64,000 nt of DNA, taken from the NCBI RefSeq assembly GCF_002250505.1, contig NZ_NJGY01000001.1, forward strand, positions 858,151 to 922,150. The letters run 5' to 3'. The stretch's first letter is position 1, and every line of letters starts with the position of its first letter. Shown in pieces: positions 49,408-62,423 of this stretch. The translations under genes were made by a program, and so were the position numbers. Source of the DNA: Janthinobacterium sp. PC23-8 (GTDB lineage: Bacteria > Pseudomonadota > Gammaproteobacteria > Burkholderiales > Burkholderiaceae_D). The notes beneath the pieces are model-generated. The model made no database searches. It was not told the DNA's origin and saw only the letters and a program-made list of their open reading frames with translations.

Positions 49408-50292
49408 TCATGATTGTACGCCGCGCAGCGCCGCGATGCGTTCCTCCAGTGGCGGATGGGTGGCGAACAGGGCGCCCCAGCCGCCCCCGCCACCGCTGAT
49501 GCCCAGCGCCTGCATCGATTGCGGCAGCTCGCCCGGCGCCACGCCGCCCAGGCGCGCCAGCGCGTGCATCATCGGCGTCGGGCTGCCCAGCAGTTTGGCC
49601 GAGCCGGCATCGGCGCGGAACTCGCGCTGGCGCGAAAACCAGGCGACAATGATGGACGCCAGCAGGCCGAACAGCACTTCGCAGACCATCACGGTGACGA
49701 AATAGCCGATGCCGCGCCCGCCTTCGCGGTTGTTGTTCTTGAGCAGCATATTGTCGACAAAAAAGCCTACCACCCGCGCCATGAACACCACGAAGGTATT
49801 GACCACGCCCTGGATCAGGGTCAGGGTCACCATGTCGCCGTTGGCGACGTGGGCGATCTCATGGCCCAGCACGGCTTCGACCTCATCGCGGTTCATGCTT
49901 TGCAGCAAACCGGTGGAGACGGCCACCAGCGCCGAATTCTTGAACGCACCAGTGGCAAACGCGTTCGGCTCGCCGTCATACACGGCCACCTCGGGCATGC
50001 CGATACCGGCCCGCTCCGCCAGGGCGCGTACAGTATTGACCAACCACAATTCGGTCGACGAGCCCGGATTGTCGAGCACGCGCGCGCCCGTGCTCCACTT
50101 GGCCATCGGTTTGCTGATCAGCAGTGAAAAGATGGAACCCGTAAAGCCGACCACCAGCGAGAACACCATCAGGCTGCCGAGGTTCAGGGTGCTGCCGCGC
50201 GCGGGATTGCCAACACCCAACAAACTGAGGACGAGCGTCAGCACCAGCATCACGGCCAGGTTGGTGACAATAAACAGGACGATGCGTTTCAT
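49408..50292 (-). CDS. htpX: Membrane protease HtpX
   Basis: A 294-residue M48 protease. It has two N-terminal membrane helices, the zinc motif HEIAH, two more helices, and a downstream [12 protein letters not shown] (third ligand Glu/Asp region). It degrades misfolded inner-membrane proteins with FtsH. The start ([15 protein letters not shown]) is typical. It separates the PHP and yciO genes. Confidence 0.95.
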   Translation of the reverse strand: MKRIVLFIVTNLAVMLVLTLVLSLLGVGNPARGSTLNLGSLMVFSLVVGFTGSIFSLLISKPMAKWSTGARVLDNPGSSTELWLVNTVRALAERAGIGMPEVAVYDGEPNAFATGAFKNSALVAVSTGLLQSMNRDEVEAVLGHEIAHVANGDMVTLTLIQGVVNTFVVFMARVVGFFVDNMLLKNNNREGGRGIGYFVTVMVCEVLFGLLASIIVAWFSRQREFRADAGSAKLLGSPTPMMHALARLGGVAPGELPQSMQALGISGGGGGWGALFATHPPLEERIAALRGVQS

Positions 50293-50379
50293 GGCGATGG
50301 CTCCGGCAGAAATTCAATAACAGTAATGTAGGGATGATACAGCTGTTATCAAGCTTGCCAGAGCGGCCTTAGCGGCGAC

Positions 50380-51222
50380 TTAAAACCAGTCGTGCCAGAT
50401 CGGTGTGACGTTGCCGGGAAGCGGCGGCAGCAGCGCAAAATCCACGCGCGACTCGCCCGGCGCATGGAAATCGGTGCCGCGCGAGGCAAGAAAGCCGTAG
50501 TCATTGGCCAGGCGCGCATATTCCGGATACTGGTCCGGGCTGTGGCTGCCCGTCACCACTTCGATGGCCACGCCACCCAATTGCTTGAATTCATCAAACA
50601 GCACGCCCTGCGCCATGTCGCTGAAGTGGTAGCGGCCCGGATGGGCGATCACGGCCACGCCGCCGGCGCCGCGTATCCAGCCCACCGCCTCGGCCAGGGT
50701 GGCCCAGCGGTGTTCGACATAGCCAGGCTTGCCTTCGGACAGGTATTTCTTGAAGACGTCGGGAATATTCGCGCACTTGCCCGTTTCCACGATATAGCGG
50801 GCAAAGTGGGTGCGCGACATCAGGTCGGGGTTGCCGACGAATTTCAGCGCGCCCTCGTAGGCGCCGGGGATGCCGACCAGGTCCAGCTGGCGGGCGATTT
50901 CGCGCCCGCGCGCGTCGCGCCCCGAACGGGTCTGGTTCAGGCCGCGCACCAGGCCGGCATCGTTTTCATCGATCTGCAGGCCGACGATATGCACGGTCTG
51001 GCCAGCCCAGGTAATCGAAATTTCCACACCGGCAACAAAGCGCATGCCCTGCTCCACCGCTGCGGCGCGCGCTTCGGCAACGCCGGACACCTCGTCGTGG
51101 TCGGTCAGCGCCCACACATCGACGCCAGCCTTGCGTGCGTAAGCGGCCACGGCGGTCGGTGCGAGGACGCCGTCGGAGATATTCGAATGGCAATGCAGGT
51201 CGACTTTAAGCATGGGTGACAT
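50380..51222 (-). CDS. PHP-domain phosphatase (nucleoside 3',5'-bisphosphate/RNase AM type)
   Basis: A 280-residue PHP-fold protein with DLHCHSNISDG, ALTDHDEVSG, VIAHPGRY and GTDFHAPGE metal motifs. It resembles YciV/RNase AM, which trims 5' ends and hydrolyses 3',5'-bisphosphonucleotides. The start may be 51222 or 51213. No strong Shine-Dalgarno decides. It is often next to the yciO-type gene in relatives. Confidence 0.88.
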   Translation of the reverse strand: MSPMLKVDLHCHSNISDGVLAPTAVAAYARKAGVDVWALTDHDEVSGVAEARAAAVEQGMRFVAGVEISITWAGQTVHIVGLQIDENDAGLVRGLNQTRSGRDARGREIARQLDLVGIPGAYEGALKFVGNPDLMSRTHFARYIVETGKCANIPDVFKKYLSEGKPGYVEHRWATLAEAVGWIRGAGGVAVIAHPGRYHFSDMAQGVLFDEFKQLGGVAIEVVTGSHSPDQYPEYARLANDYGFLASRGTDFHAPGESRVDFALLPPLPGNVTPIWHDWF

Positions 51223-51313
51223 TACCGTGCGGGCGGTGGATGATGGAAGTTTTCATTGTACGCTGCCTGCCGGGGCGCGACAGCGTCGCTATCACATTTG
51301 CATCATTTCTGTC

Positions 51314-52195
51314 TCATATTGAACCAAGGAACTCCTCGAGCAGGCGCGCCAGGGCTTGTGGCTGATCGTGGTGCAACATATGGCCGGCGTCCGCCATCAT
51401 CTTGCAGCGCACATCCTTCAAGAAACCCAGGCGGCGGTCGATTTCGAGGCGCGCGGTTTCTTTCGGCCCCATCCATTCCCACATATTCGTCTCTTCCGCT
51501 TCGACCCACAGCACCGGCGCCGTGATGCGGCGCCAGCAGGCCATCACTTCCTCGACCTGGTACAGCATGGGGTTGACGCGCTTGTGACGCGGATCGCCGG
51601 CGATATCCCACTCGCCCGCTTCGTTACGCACCGACCAGTGTTCGGCCAGGAAAGCCGCGCGTTCATGGGTCAGGCGCGGATTGGTCTTTTGCAGCCGTTC
51701 GGCCACCGCCTGCAACGTCGGGTAGCTGCGCATGCGCGCCGGCTCGCGCAATTCGTCCAGCCATTTGGCGTAGCGGCCGGGCGCCTGTTCGGGCCGGGTC
51801 GCCATCATGCCGAAGCCTTCAAGGTTGATGAAGCTGATGAGGCGTTCGGGGCGCACGCCCGCATACAGGCCGGCTACATTGGCACCCATGCTGTGGCCGA
51901 GCAGGTGCACGGGCGAGTCGGGCGAGTAATGCAGCAACATGGCGTCGAGGTCGGCCAGGTAGTCGGGGAACCAATAGGTGTCGGACTGCGTGTAGTCGCT
52001 CTGGCCAAAGCCGCGCCAGTCGGGCGCGATCACATGCCAGTCGCCAGCGAGCTCATCGACGACGAACTGGAACGAGGCGGCCACATCCATCCAGCCGTGC
52101 ACCATGAACAGGATAGGCGCGCCTGCACGGCCCCAGTGGCGCACATGGACGCGCGCGCCACGGATATGGATAAATTCGGAACGAGAAAGTTTCAT
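51314..52195 (-). CDS. Alpha/beta hydrolase
   Basis: A 293-residue hydrolase with HGWMD (oxyanion), LLGHSMGANVAG (Ser nucleophile near residue 107) and a late HMLHHDQP giving the His. Similar enzymes are called haloalkane dehalogenase-like or esterases, but the substrate cannot be read from sequence. It starts at 52195 and is divergent from the carbonic anhydrase gene. Confidence 0.9.
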   Translation of the reverse strand: MKLSRSEFIHIRGARVHVRHWGRAGAPILFMVHGWMDVAASFQFVVDELAGDWHVIAPDWRGFGQSDYTQSDTYWFPDYLADLDAMLLHYSPDSPVHLLGHSMGANVAGLYAGVRPERLISFINLEGFGMMATRPEQAPGRYAKWLDELREPARMRSYPTLQAVAERLQKTNPRLTHERAAFLAEHWSVRNEAGEWDIAGDPRHKRVNPMLYQVEEVMACWRRITAPVLWVEAEETNMWEWMGPKETARLEIDRRLGFLKDVRCKMMADAGHMLHHDQPQALARLLEEFLGSI

Positions 52196-52375
52196 GAGTA
52201 GCTACCTTGAAAGTGGCGCAGGCGTCGCCACATGCTATGTCTGTAAGTAAAGTACCGCGATAAACGTACGACCGTTCTTTAATTATACCGGATCGCTTGC
52301 CGCCGTTCTGGCTTGTCTTGCAACAGCGTAAAATAGCGACATCCCCGGCCTTTCCACCCTTGCCTCAGGCTAATC

Positions 52376-52909
52376 ATGACACTCTACCAATTGGGCGCCG
52401 AGGCGCCGCAGATTGATGCTTCCGCGTTTGTTGCCGACACAGCCAATGTGATCGGCAAGGTCACCCTGCATGAAAACACCTCGGTGTGGTTTGGCGCAAC
52501 CTTGCGCGGCGACAATGAGCGCATCACGGTCGGCGCCAACAGCAATGTGCAGGAAGGCGCGGTGCTGCATACCGACCCCGGCTATCCGCTCGACGTGGGG
52601 CAAAACGTCACCATCGGCCACCAGGCCATGCTGCACGGCTGCACCATCGGCGACGGTTCGCTGATCGGCATCCAGGCGGTGGTGCTCAATGGCGCCAGGA
52701 TCGGCAGGAACTGCCTGGTCGGCGCCGGCGCGCTGGTCACCGAAGGCAAGGAGTTTCCCGACAATATGCTGATCATCGGCACGCCGGCCAAGGCCGTGCG
52801 CCCCCTGACGGCGGACGATATCACCAGGCTGCAAGGCAATGCTCTCAATTATGTACAGCGCGGCCAGCTATTTAATACGCAACTCAAGAAGATTGGACAA
52901 GACACATGA
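52376..52909 (+). CDS. Gamma-carbonic anhydrase family protein
   Basis: A 177-residue left-handed beta-helix protein with hexapeptide-repeat pattern. The metal-binding His set is seen in VLHTDPG, IGHQAMLHG. Close to YrdA/CaiE-type enzymes; carbonic anhydrase activity is not certain. It overlaps hslO by ATGA, so the two are co-translated. Confidence 0.92.
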   Translation: MTLYQLGAEAPQIDASAFVADTANVIGKVTLHENTSVWFGATLRGDNERITVGANSNVQEGAVLHTDPGYPLDVGQNVTIGHQAMLHGCTIGDGSLIGIQAVVLNGARIGRNCLVGAGALVTEGKEFPDNMLIIGTPAKAVRPLTADDITRLQGNALNYVQRGQLFNTQLKKIGQDT

Positions 52910-53886
52910 GCACTGACACCAGCGGCGCCATCGCCGCCCCCACCGCAGGCCGGGATACGCTGCAAAAATTTATTTTCGATAACGCCGCCGTGCGCGGCCA
53001 GTTCATTGACGTGTCCAGCACCTGGCAGGAAGTGGTGACGCGCCACGCCTATCCGCTGGCCGTGAAAAAAGTGCTGGGCGAAATGGTGGCTGCCGCCGCC
53101 CTGCTGTCGGCCAACCTGAAATTCAACGGTTCCATCATCATGCAGATCCATGGCGACGGCCCGGTACGCCTGATGGTGGTCGAGTGCGACTCCGACCTGC
53201 GCCTGCGCGCCACCGCCAAGCTCGATCCGGACGCCGAGATCGTTGACGGTTCCACCGTGCCGCAGCTGATGAACGCCAACGGCAAGGGCCGCTTCATCAT
53301 CACGCTCGATCCGGCCGACAAGGTGCCGGGCCAGCAACCGTACCAGGGCATCGTGCCGCTCGACGGCGACGACATGGCAACCGTCATCGAAAACTACATG
53401 TTGCGCTCGGAACAGCTCGACACGCGCCTGTGGCTGGCCACCGACGACACCACCTCGCGCGGCCTGCTGCTGCAAAAACTGCCCCACCACGGCGGCAAGG
53501 CCGAAGCGACGCCAGTGTCGGAAGACGACGCGCTCGACACCTGGAACCGCGCCGTGATGCTGGCCTCGACCCTGAAAGAGGAAGAGATCCTGGCCACCGA
53601 CATCGACACCCTGATGCAGCGCCTGTTCTGGGAAGAAACGATCCGCGTGTTCGACCCGCTGCACCCGAGTTTCCATTGCACCTGCACCCGCGAAAAAGTG
53701 GGCAATATGCTCAAGATGCTGGGTGAACAGGAAGTCAACGAGACGCTGGCGGAAATCGGCCACGTGGGCGTGAACTGCGACTTCTGCGGCCAGCACTACG
53801 ATTTCGACAAGGTCGATTGCGCGCAACTGTTCATGACCGATGCGCCGGCCGAAGTGCTGATTCCGCCGGCCACCAGCATCAACTGA
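52906..53886 (+). CDS. hslO: Redox-regulated chaperone Hsp33
   Basis: A 326-residue Hsp33. The zinc-binding C-terminal switch has CTC (in HCTCTREKVGNML) and CDFC, the four cysteines that form disulfides under oxidative stress and activate the chaperone. The start overlaps the upstream stop. A perfect terminator follows 20 bp downstream. Confidence 0.95.
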   Translation: MSTDTSGAIAAPTAGRDTLQKFIFDNAAVRGQFIDVSSTWQEVVTRHAYPLAVKKVLGEMVAAAALLSANLKFNGSIIMQIHGDGPVRLMVVECDSDLRLRATAKLDPDAEIVDGSTVPQLMNANGKGRFIITLDPADKVPGQQPYQGIVPLDGDDMATVIENYMLRSEQLDTRLWLATDDTTSRGLLLQKLPHHGGKAEATPVSEDDALDTWNRAVMLASTLKEEEILATDIDTLMQRLFWEETIRVFDPLHPSFHCTCTREKVGNMLKMLGEQEVNETLAEIGHVGVNCDFCGQHYDFDKVDCAQLFMTDAPAEVLIPPATSIN

Positions 53887-53905
53887 TTTTTTTCGCAGTC
53901 TCTCC

Positions 53906-53933
53906 GCGCCGCCGTCCTGGCGGCGCTTTTTTT
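53906..53933 (+). terminator. Rho-independent terminator after hslO
   Basis: An 8-bp perfect stem (GCGCCGCC / GGCGGCGC), 5-base loop, then seven T. Confidence 0.93.
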
Positions 53934-54028
53934 CGTCTGTCATCAATTCGTCACCAGGTCGTCATCAGCGCGTCACGCCCTGCCGTTACGCTGCCCAGCT
54001 TGCATTGTTCCCCCATTTACCACAGGCC

Positions 54029-56428
54029 ATGATGAACCCGAATCTGACGCTGGCGTTGCGCCGCCACTCCTTTAACTTGCTGCTCGGCTGCGCCGCCGGC
54101 AGCGCACTGCCCGCGCTGGCACAAACGGCCGTTGCCGCCGCAGTCGCCTCCGCCACCACCGAGATGGCCGCGCCTGTCGAGGACAATGCCCCGATGGCAA
54201 CAGTAGAGATTTCCTCGCGCAAGACGCGCTCTTCGGTGGCGCTGAGCAAGAATGAAATCCAGAAAATCCTGCCCGGTACCAATCCGCTCAAGGCGCTGCA
54301 GACCCTGCCGGGCGTGAGCTTCCAGACCGCCGATCCCTGGGGCAACAACGAACAGAACCTGTCGCTGTTCGTGCACGGTTTTTCGGGCCAGCAACTCGGC
54401 TACACCATGGATGGCGTGCCGCTCGGCGACCAGCAGTACGGCAACTACAACGGCCTGTCGCCGCAGCGCGCCGTGATCAGCGAAAACGTGCGCAGCGTGG
54501 TGCTGTCGTCGGGCGCCGGCGACCTGGCCACCGCCTCGACCAGCAACCTGGGCGGCACGATTGAAACCTTTTCCAGCGACCCGCTGGCCGCGCAAGGCGC
54601 CAGCGTGCAGCAGACCGTGGGCAGCCACCGCACCTCGCGCACCTTTGCCCGCTACGACACGGGTGTCTTTGGCGAGGGCAACAGCGCCTACTTTTCCATC
54701 CTGCACCACGAAGCGCGCGCCTGGGACTTCGACGCGCGCCAGGGCGGCGACCAGTTCAACGCCAAGTTCGTCAACCGCAGCGAGGCCGGCAAGCTGACCC
54801 TGTTCTTCAATTACTCGGACAAAACCGAGCCGAACGAAGACAGCACCGTGCACGTGGCCGGCGAAACCAGCGCGCCCTATACGCGCCCCTTCCTGTACCC
54901 GAACTTCGGCGCGGCCCTCAATTATCTGTCGCCCACCGGCGCCACGCCTGCGGCCGATGGCAACAACTACCGCAATTACTACAGCGACGCGCAGCGCACC
55001 GATTACCTGGCCTACGCCAAATTCGACGCCAACCTGGCCGATGGCGCCACCTGGAGCAACCAGGTCTATTTCCACAAGGATGACGGCGCCGGCGTAGTGG
55101 CCGGCCCGATCGGCGTGGCCGGCCTGCCGGCGCTGTTCGGCGTGTACTACCCGAACCAGAACCTCAGGCAGGTGTTCGGCAATTCAGGCTACGCCGTGCG
55201 CACCACCGAATACGACATCAAGCGCGGCGGTTTCATCTCGACCCTGCGCAAGGAAATTGGCGATCATCAACTGGAAGCGGGCCTGTGGCTGGAGCAGAAC
55301 CGCTCCTCGGCCTATCGCCGCTGGTATGCGCTGGACGTGAACCAGCCGACCTCGCCGTATGACCGTCCCGCCAATCCCCTGATCACGCAATACGGCAGCG
55401 AGATCGACAACAAGGTGGTGCAGCTGCACCTGCAGGACGAATGGAAGATCAGCCAGGATATCGCGCTGCAGGCCGGCTTCAAGTCCAGCCTGCAGTTTGC
55501 CGATGGCCAGTTCCCGGTGCAGCCGGCCAGGGGCGCGATCTCCGGCGGCTCGACGGCCCTGCCGGTCGGTTCGATCGACACCAAAAAATGGTTTTTGCCG
55601 CAGTTGGGCGGGCGCTGGGATGTCACGCCGCAAGACCAGCTGTATTTCAATATCCAGAAAAACATGCGCCAGTTCGTCACCTACGGCGGTGGCGGCGCCT
55701 CGCCGTGGAGCCTGGCCAGCCAGTCCGCCTTCGACCTGTTCAAGCGCGACGCCAAGCCGGAAACGGCGCTGACGTATGAACTCGGCCTGCGCGGCAACCA
55801 CCCGCTGCAGCTGGGCGCCGTCACCGCCATCGATGGCCAGGTCAGCGTCTATCATGTGGACTTCAGCAACCGTTTGCTGCAGATCAGCCCGACCCCGGTG
55901 ATCTCGTCGATTATCGGCGGCAACCCGGTGCTGGCCAACGTCGGCAGCGTGCGCACGGATGGCGTCGACCTGGCCGCCACCGTCCACTTCGGCAATAATT
56001 TTTCGTTCTACAATGCGCTGTCGTACAACCGCTCGCAATATGCCGACAATTATTTCAACGGCGCCACCCTGGTGCCGACGGCCGGCAAGAACGTGCCCGG
56101 TTCGCCCGAGTGGCTCAATAAATTCGTCGCCACCGCCAATCTGGGCGAAGTGGAATTTCAATTGATCGGAGACTATGTGGGAAAACGTTACGCCACCTAT
56201 ACCAATGACCTGTCGGTACCCGGCTACTTCCTGATGAGCCTGGGCGTGTCGGGCAAGCTGCCGGCCCTGGCCAGCTGGCTGAAAAACCCGCGCTGGCGCG
56301 TCAATGTCAGCAACCTGGCCAACCGCGAAGGCGCGCTCAACGTGGTGGTGGGCGCCGCCGACAAGACCTACAACACCTTCCCGATCGCGCCGCGCCAGGG
56401 CTTTCTGACCCTGACGGCGGAGTTCTGA
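54029..56428 (+). CDS. TonB-dependent outer-membrane receptor
   Basis: A 799-residue TonB-dependent receptor. The start at 54029 (MMNPNLTLAL) is preferred over upstream TTG; a weak AGG is just upstream. After the signal peptide, the plug domain runs about 60-190 (VEISSRKTRSSV, PGVSFQ, NLGGTIETFSS), then a 22-strand barrel ending in TLTAEF. Its gene overlaps the stop-start of a periplasmic glycerophosphodiesterase (TGATG), so the ligand may be a phosphodiester or phosphate-containing compound. That link is inferred. Confidence 0.9.
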   Translation: MMNPNLTLALRRHSFNLLLGCAAGSALPALAQTAVAAAVASATTEMAAPVEDNAPMATVEISSRKTRSSVALSKNEIQKILPGTNPLKALQTLPGVSFQTADPWGNNEQNLSLFVHGFSGQQLGYTMDGVPLGDQQYGNYNGLSPQRAVISENVRSVVLSSGAGDLATASTSNLGGTIETFSSDPLAAQGASVQQTVGSHRTSRTFARYDTGVFGEGNSAYFSILHHEARAWDFDARQGGDQFNAKFVNRSEAGKLTLFFNYSDKTEPNEDSTVHVAGETSAPYTRPFLYPNFGAALNYLSPTGATPAADGNNYRNYYSDAQRTDYLAYAKFDANLADGATWSNQVYFHKDDGAGVVAGPIGVAGLPALFGVYYPNQNLRQVFGNSGYAVRTTEYDIKRGGFISTLRKEIGDHQLEAGLWLEQNRSSAYRRWYALDVNQPTSPYDRPANPLITQYGSEIDNKVVQLHLQDEWKISQDIALQAGFKSSLQFADGQFPVQPARGAISGGSTALPVGSIDTKKWFLPQLGGRWDVTPQDQLYFNIQKNMRQFVTYGGGGASPWSLASQSAFDLFKRDAKPETALTYELGLRGNHPLQLGAVTAIDGQVSVYHVDFSNRLLQISPTPVISSIIGGNPVLANVGSVRTDGVDLAATVHFGNNFSFYNALSYNRSQYADNYFNGATLVPTAGKNVPGSPEWLNKFVATANLGEVEFQLIGDYVGKRYATYTNDLSVPGYFLMSLGVSGKLPALASWLKNPRWRVNVSNLANREGALNVVVGAADKTYNTFPIAPRQGFLTLTAEF

Positions 56429-57558
56429 TGCGCGCCCCCGTGTTGCCACAACGGCATCTGTCGCGCCGCCGCTTCGTGCAGGCCACCGCCGGTGGCCTGG
56501 CGCTGGCGGCTCTGCCCGCTTTTGCCGCCGGCATGCTGTCCACTCCTCCCACCCGCCCGCTGGTGTACGGCCACCGGGGCGCCAGCGCCCTGCGCCCCGA
56601 GCACACGCTGGCCTCGTATGCCAAGGCGATTGCCGACGGCGCCGATTATGTCGAGCCAGACCTGGTCGCCACGCGCGATGGGGTGCTGGTGGCGCGCCAC
56701 GAAAGCAACCTGATCGAGACCACCGATGTGGCGCGCCGGCCTGAATTTGCCAGCCGGCGCAGCAAGAAGATGGTCGATGGCGAATGGCACGACGGCTGGC
56801 ATGTCGATGACTTCACCCTGATGGAACTGAAAACCCTGCGCGCCATCGAACGCCTGCCCACTATCCGTACCGGCAACACCATGTACGACGGCCAGTTCCA
56901 GGTGCCGACCTGGGAAGAAATCATCGAATTTGTTGCGGCGCAATCGGCCGCCAGCGGGCGGGTGATCGGCCTGGTGCCCGAACTGAAAAGTTCCACTTAC
57001 TTCAGCGAGGCCGGCCTGGCGCTGGAAGACCGTTTTATCTCGACCATGCTGGCGCACGAATACACGCGCCGCGCGCCGGTCGAGATCCAGTCGTTTGAAA
57101 CGGCCAACCTGAAGTATCTGCGCAACAAGCTGGGCAAGCGCGCCAACGTGCGCCTGATGCAGCTGGTGCTTGGTGGCGATGTGCGCCCGGTCGATGTCGC
57201 CAAGGCCGGCGGCAAGCTGACCTTCGGGCAAATGCTGCAGCCGGCCGGCCTGCGCGACATCGCCGCCTACGCCGACGTGCTGGCGCCACCCACGCGCGGC
57301 CTGATCCCGCTGGGCGCCGACCAGCGCCTGGCAAAGCCAACCTCCATCGTCGACGATGCGCACCAGGCGGGACTGCTGCTGCACACCTGGACCTTCCGCC
57401 CGGAAAACCGTTTCCTGGCGGCCGACTTCCGGGATGGCAATGGCGAGAACGCGCGCAACGAAGCGGGCTCGGTGGCGGAAATGCGGCGCTATATCGAGAC
57501 CGGCCTGGATGGCTTTTTCAGCGACGATCCCGGTTTGGGCCGTGTTGCCGCAGGATAA
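56428..57558 (+). CDS. Glycerophosphodiester phosphodiesterase (GlpQ-like)
   Basis: A 376-residue GDPD. The N-terminus has SRRRFVQATAGG, a Tat-like signal, then YGHRGASALRPEHT with the catalytic His/Arg region, ADYVEPDL (metal Glu/Asp) and LVPELKSS. It hydrolyses glycerophosphodiesters to glycerol-3-phosphate in the periplasm. Coupled with the TonB receptor upstream, it suggests scavenging of phospholipid head groups. Confidence 0.92.
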   Translation: MRAPVLPQRHLSRRRFVQATAGGLALAALPAFAAGMLSTPPTRPLVYGHRGASALRPEHTLASYAKAIADGADYVEPDLVATRDGVLVARHESNLIETTDVARRPEFASRRSKKMVDGEWHDGWHVDDFTLMELKTLRAIERLPTIRTGNTMYDGQFQVPTWEEIIEFVAAQSAASGRVIGLVPELKSSTYFSEAGLALEDRFISTMLAHEYTRRAPVEIQSFETANLKYLRNKLGKRANVRLMQLVLGGDVRPVDVAKAGGKLTFGQMLQPAGLRDIAAYADVLAPPTRGLIPLGADQRLAKPTSIVDDAHQAGLLLHTWTFRPENRFLAADFRDGNGENARNEAGSVAEMRRYIETGLDGFFSDDPGLGRVAAG

Positions 57559-57708
57559 TAATTTGTTACATATTTTTATCCGGGGCGTGGCCGGTGGCTA
57601 CGCCCTTATTATTCACAGCTTGAATTACTGAAATTGGAATTTGGAATTGGACGTATATCGCGGTTTCCATTATTGTGCAATGCAACAACACACTTTCATG
57701 GAGGGCAT

Positions 57709-57966
57709 ATGTCCACAATGACCAGCACTTACAGCAGCACCAGCAACGACGGCTATTTCAACAACCTCGGCCGCGCCACGCGCGCTTTCCTGGGCGCCCT
57801 GCTGGCCTCGAAACCGGTCGTCCAGGCAGCCGCCGCCGCCGACGAGCCACGCTACAGCCGCCCAAGCCAGCGCGATATCGCCCTGCTGAACTCGGAAGCG
57901 GCACGCTACGAACACCTGATGCCCAACCTGGCCAGCGAACTGCGTTTCCTCGCTTCGCGCGGTTAA
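57709..57966 (+). CDS. Small protein of unknown function (85 residues)
   Basis: Starts at 57709 with GGAGGG just upstream. The front is Ser/Thr-rich (MSTMTSTYSSTSNDG), followed by a short hydrophobic stretch (TRAFLGALLASKPVV) and a charged C-terminal helix (RDIALLNSEAARYEHLMPNLA). It has no signal peptide and no family I recognise. It may be co-transcribed with the tiny membrane protein 78 bp downstream. Confidence 0.7.
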   Translation: MSTMTSTYSSTSNDGYFNNLGRATRAFLGALLASKPVVQAAAAADEPRYSRPSQRDIALLNSEAARYEHLMPNLASELRFLASRG

Positions 57967-58043
57967 AAAAGCGTCCATGGCGGCGTTGCTTCGCCTTGCC
58001 TGAACACTTTTTTGATTACAACTTACATTACTTAGGATTGAAT

Positions 58044-58136
58044 ATGATGATTTTCGAAACCACCCTGATCACTCTGGCCGTTGCCGTGACCGCCATCCGC
58101 TTTTACCTGATTTCGAGCGGCAAGGGCGAGCTGTAA
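58044..58136 (+). CDS. Tiny single-pass membrane protein (30 residues)
   Basis: Starts at ATG 58044 with AGGA about eight bases upstream. It is mostly one membrane helix (FETTLITLAVAVTAIRFYLI) with a short charged tail (SGKGEL). It is too short for ordinary gene finders, but the ribosome site and clean hydrophobic pattern support it. Confidence 0.55.
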   Translation: MMIFETTLITLAVAVTAIRFYLISSGKGEL

Positions 58137-58206
58137 GCAGTAGAAAAGCGTGTATGCGTCAGCCTGGCAATCGGCCCGGGCTGGCAGGGAAGGAAATCAA
58201 TCCTTC

Positions 58207-58530
58207 TCAGTGAGGCGCAGCCGTCGCGGCAGGCGTTTCTATCATCGGCGGCAGCTGGCCCTTGCGCACGATCTGCACAAAAATCTCATTCTGCTTGACC
58301 ATTCCCAGCTCATAGCGGGCACGCTCCTCGACCGCGCCGGTGCCGTCCTTCAGGTCGCGCACTTCGGATTCGAGCTTGGCGTTACGGGCTTTCAATTCCA
58401 TATTCTTTTGATGCGCCTGCGCGACTTGGGCTTCCATGTCGGCAACGCGCAGCCAGCCGCCTTTGCCCGTCCAGAGGGGAAATTGTATCAACAGCAGCAA
58501 GGCTGCCAGGGCAAGCGTAATCAGGCGCAT
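58207..58530 (-). CDS. ftsB: Cell division protein FtsB
   Basis: A 107-residue FtsB. One N-terminal membrane helix ([18 protein letters not shown]) is followed by a coiled coil ([24 protein letters not shown]) and the conserved [15 protein letters not shown]. It forms the FtsQLB complex at the division septum. It follows eno, the usual order. Confidence 0.95.
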   Translation of the reverse strand: MRLITLALAALLLLIQFPLWTGKGGWLRVADMEAQVAQAHQKNMELKARNAKLESEVRDLKDGTGAVEERARYELGMVKQNEIFVQIVRKGQLPPMIETPAATAAPH

Positions 58531-58540
58531 GGGTCTCGGT

Positions 58541-58570
58541 TAAAAAACCGGCCGGAAAATTCCGGCCGGT
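58541..58570 (-). terminator. Terminator between eno and ftsB
   Basis: A 9-bp perfect stem (ACCGGCCGG / CCGGCCGGT) followed on the minus strand by a T-run. It may reduce ftsB expression from the eno promoter. Confidence 0.85.
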
Positions 58571-58591
58571 CAGTTGCTCATCTTGTTGCAA

Positions 58592-61711
<3,120 letters not shown>

Positions 61712-61910
61712 CTAAAGCCCGCCGAAAGCACGGTTGCCGCATGCAAAATTACGCCAACCGCCGGCAACGTCGCTCCAGCCTGGCTGTCGGCGCCGCAAGA
61801 GCTCACGATAGCAATATATGAAATATTTCCATCCTTATATCTTGTGTGGGAGAGCGAACAGACCCGGGTGTCGCGCTGCCGCACACTGGCATTTTCAACG
61901 GAGGTAAATC

Positions 61911-62315
61911 ATGAGCTATGAAGAACGCGACGCCTATGGCATGTATGTGGACCGTGGCCATAAAGGTCCCGGCCCTGAACTGATGGGCGCCGACACCCTG
62001 ATCGGTGACCACGTGCACAACGCCAGGGATGAACATCTGGGTGAAATCAAGGAAATCATGATCGACATGCGCAGCGGCAAAATTGCCTACGCCGTCATGT
62101 CGCACGGCGGTGTCTTCACCATCGGCGAAAAACTGTTCGCCGTGCCCTGGGAAGCGCTGCTGCTCGACACCGTCAACAAGCGCTTCACGCTGAATATCGA
62201 CAAGGAGCGCATCGAAAACGCCCCCGGCTTCGACACGGACAACTGGCCGAACATGGCCGACACCACCTGGTCCAACGAAATCCACAGCTACTACGGCACC
62301 ACCGCGCGCGAATAG
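61911..62315 (+). CDS. PRC-barrel domain protein
   Basis: A 134-residue PRC-barrel protein. A GGAGG lies ~6 bases before the ATG. The domain is seen as LIGDHVHNARDEHLGEIKEIMID and LFAVPWEAL. Such small proteins are usually stress- or envelope-associated with unknown ligands. It stands alone after a 244-bp gap that holds no gene. Confidence 0.88.
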   Translation: MSYEERDAYGMYVDRGHKGPGPELMGADTLIGDHVHNARDEHLGEIKEIMIDMRSGKIAYAVMSHGGVFTIGEKLFAVPWEALLLDTVNKRFTLNIDKERIENAPGFDTDNWPNMADTTWSNEIHSYYGTTARE

Positions 62316-62423
62316 TCATTCGGCACGCGGGGCGCTTGCGGCAAAGGGTGGAACCACAGGTTCTGCCCTTTTCTTTTGGTGCGCGCATCCTCAAGTAGAA
62401 TAAAGAAAAAACGGAGGACACGC

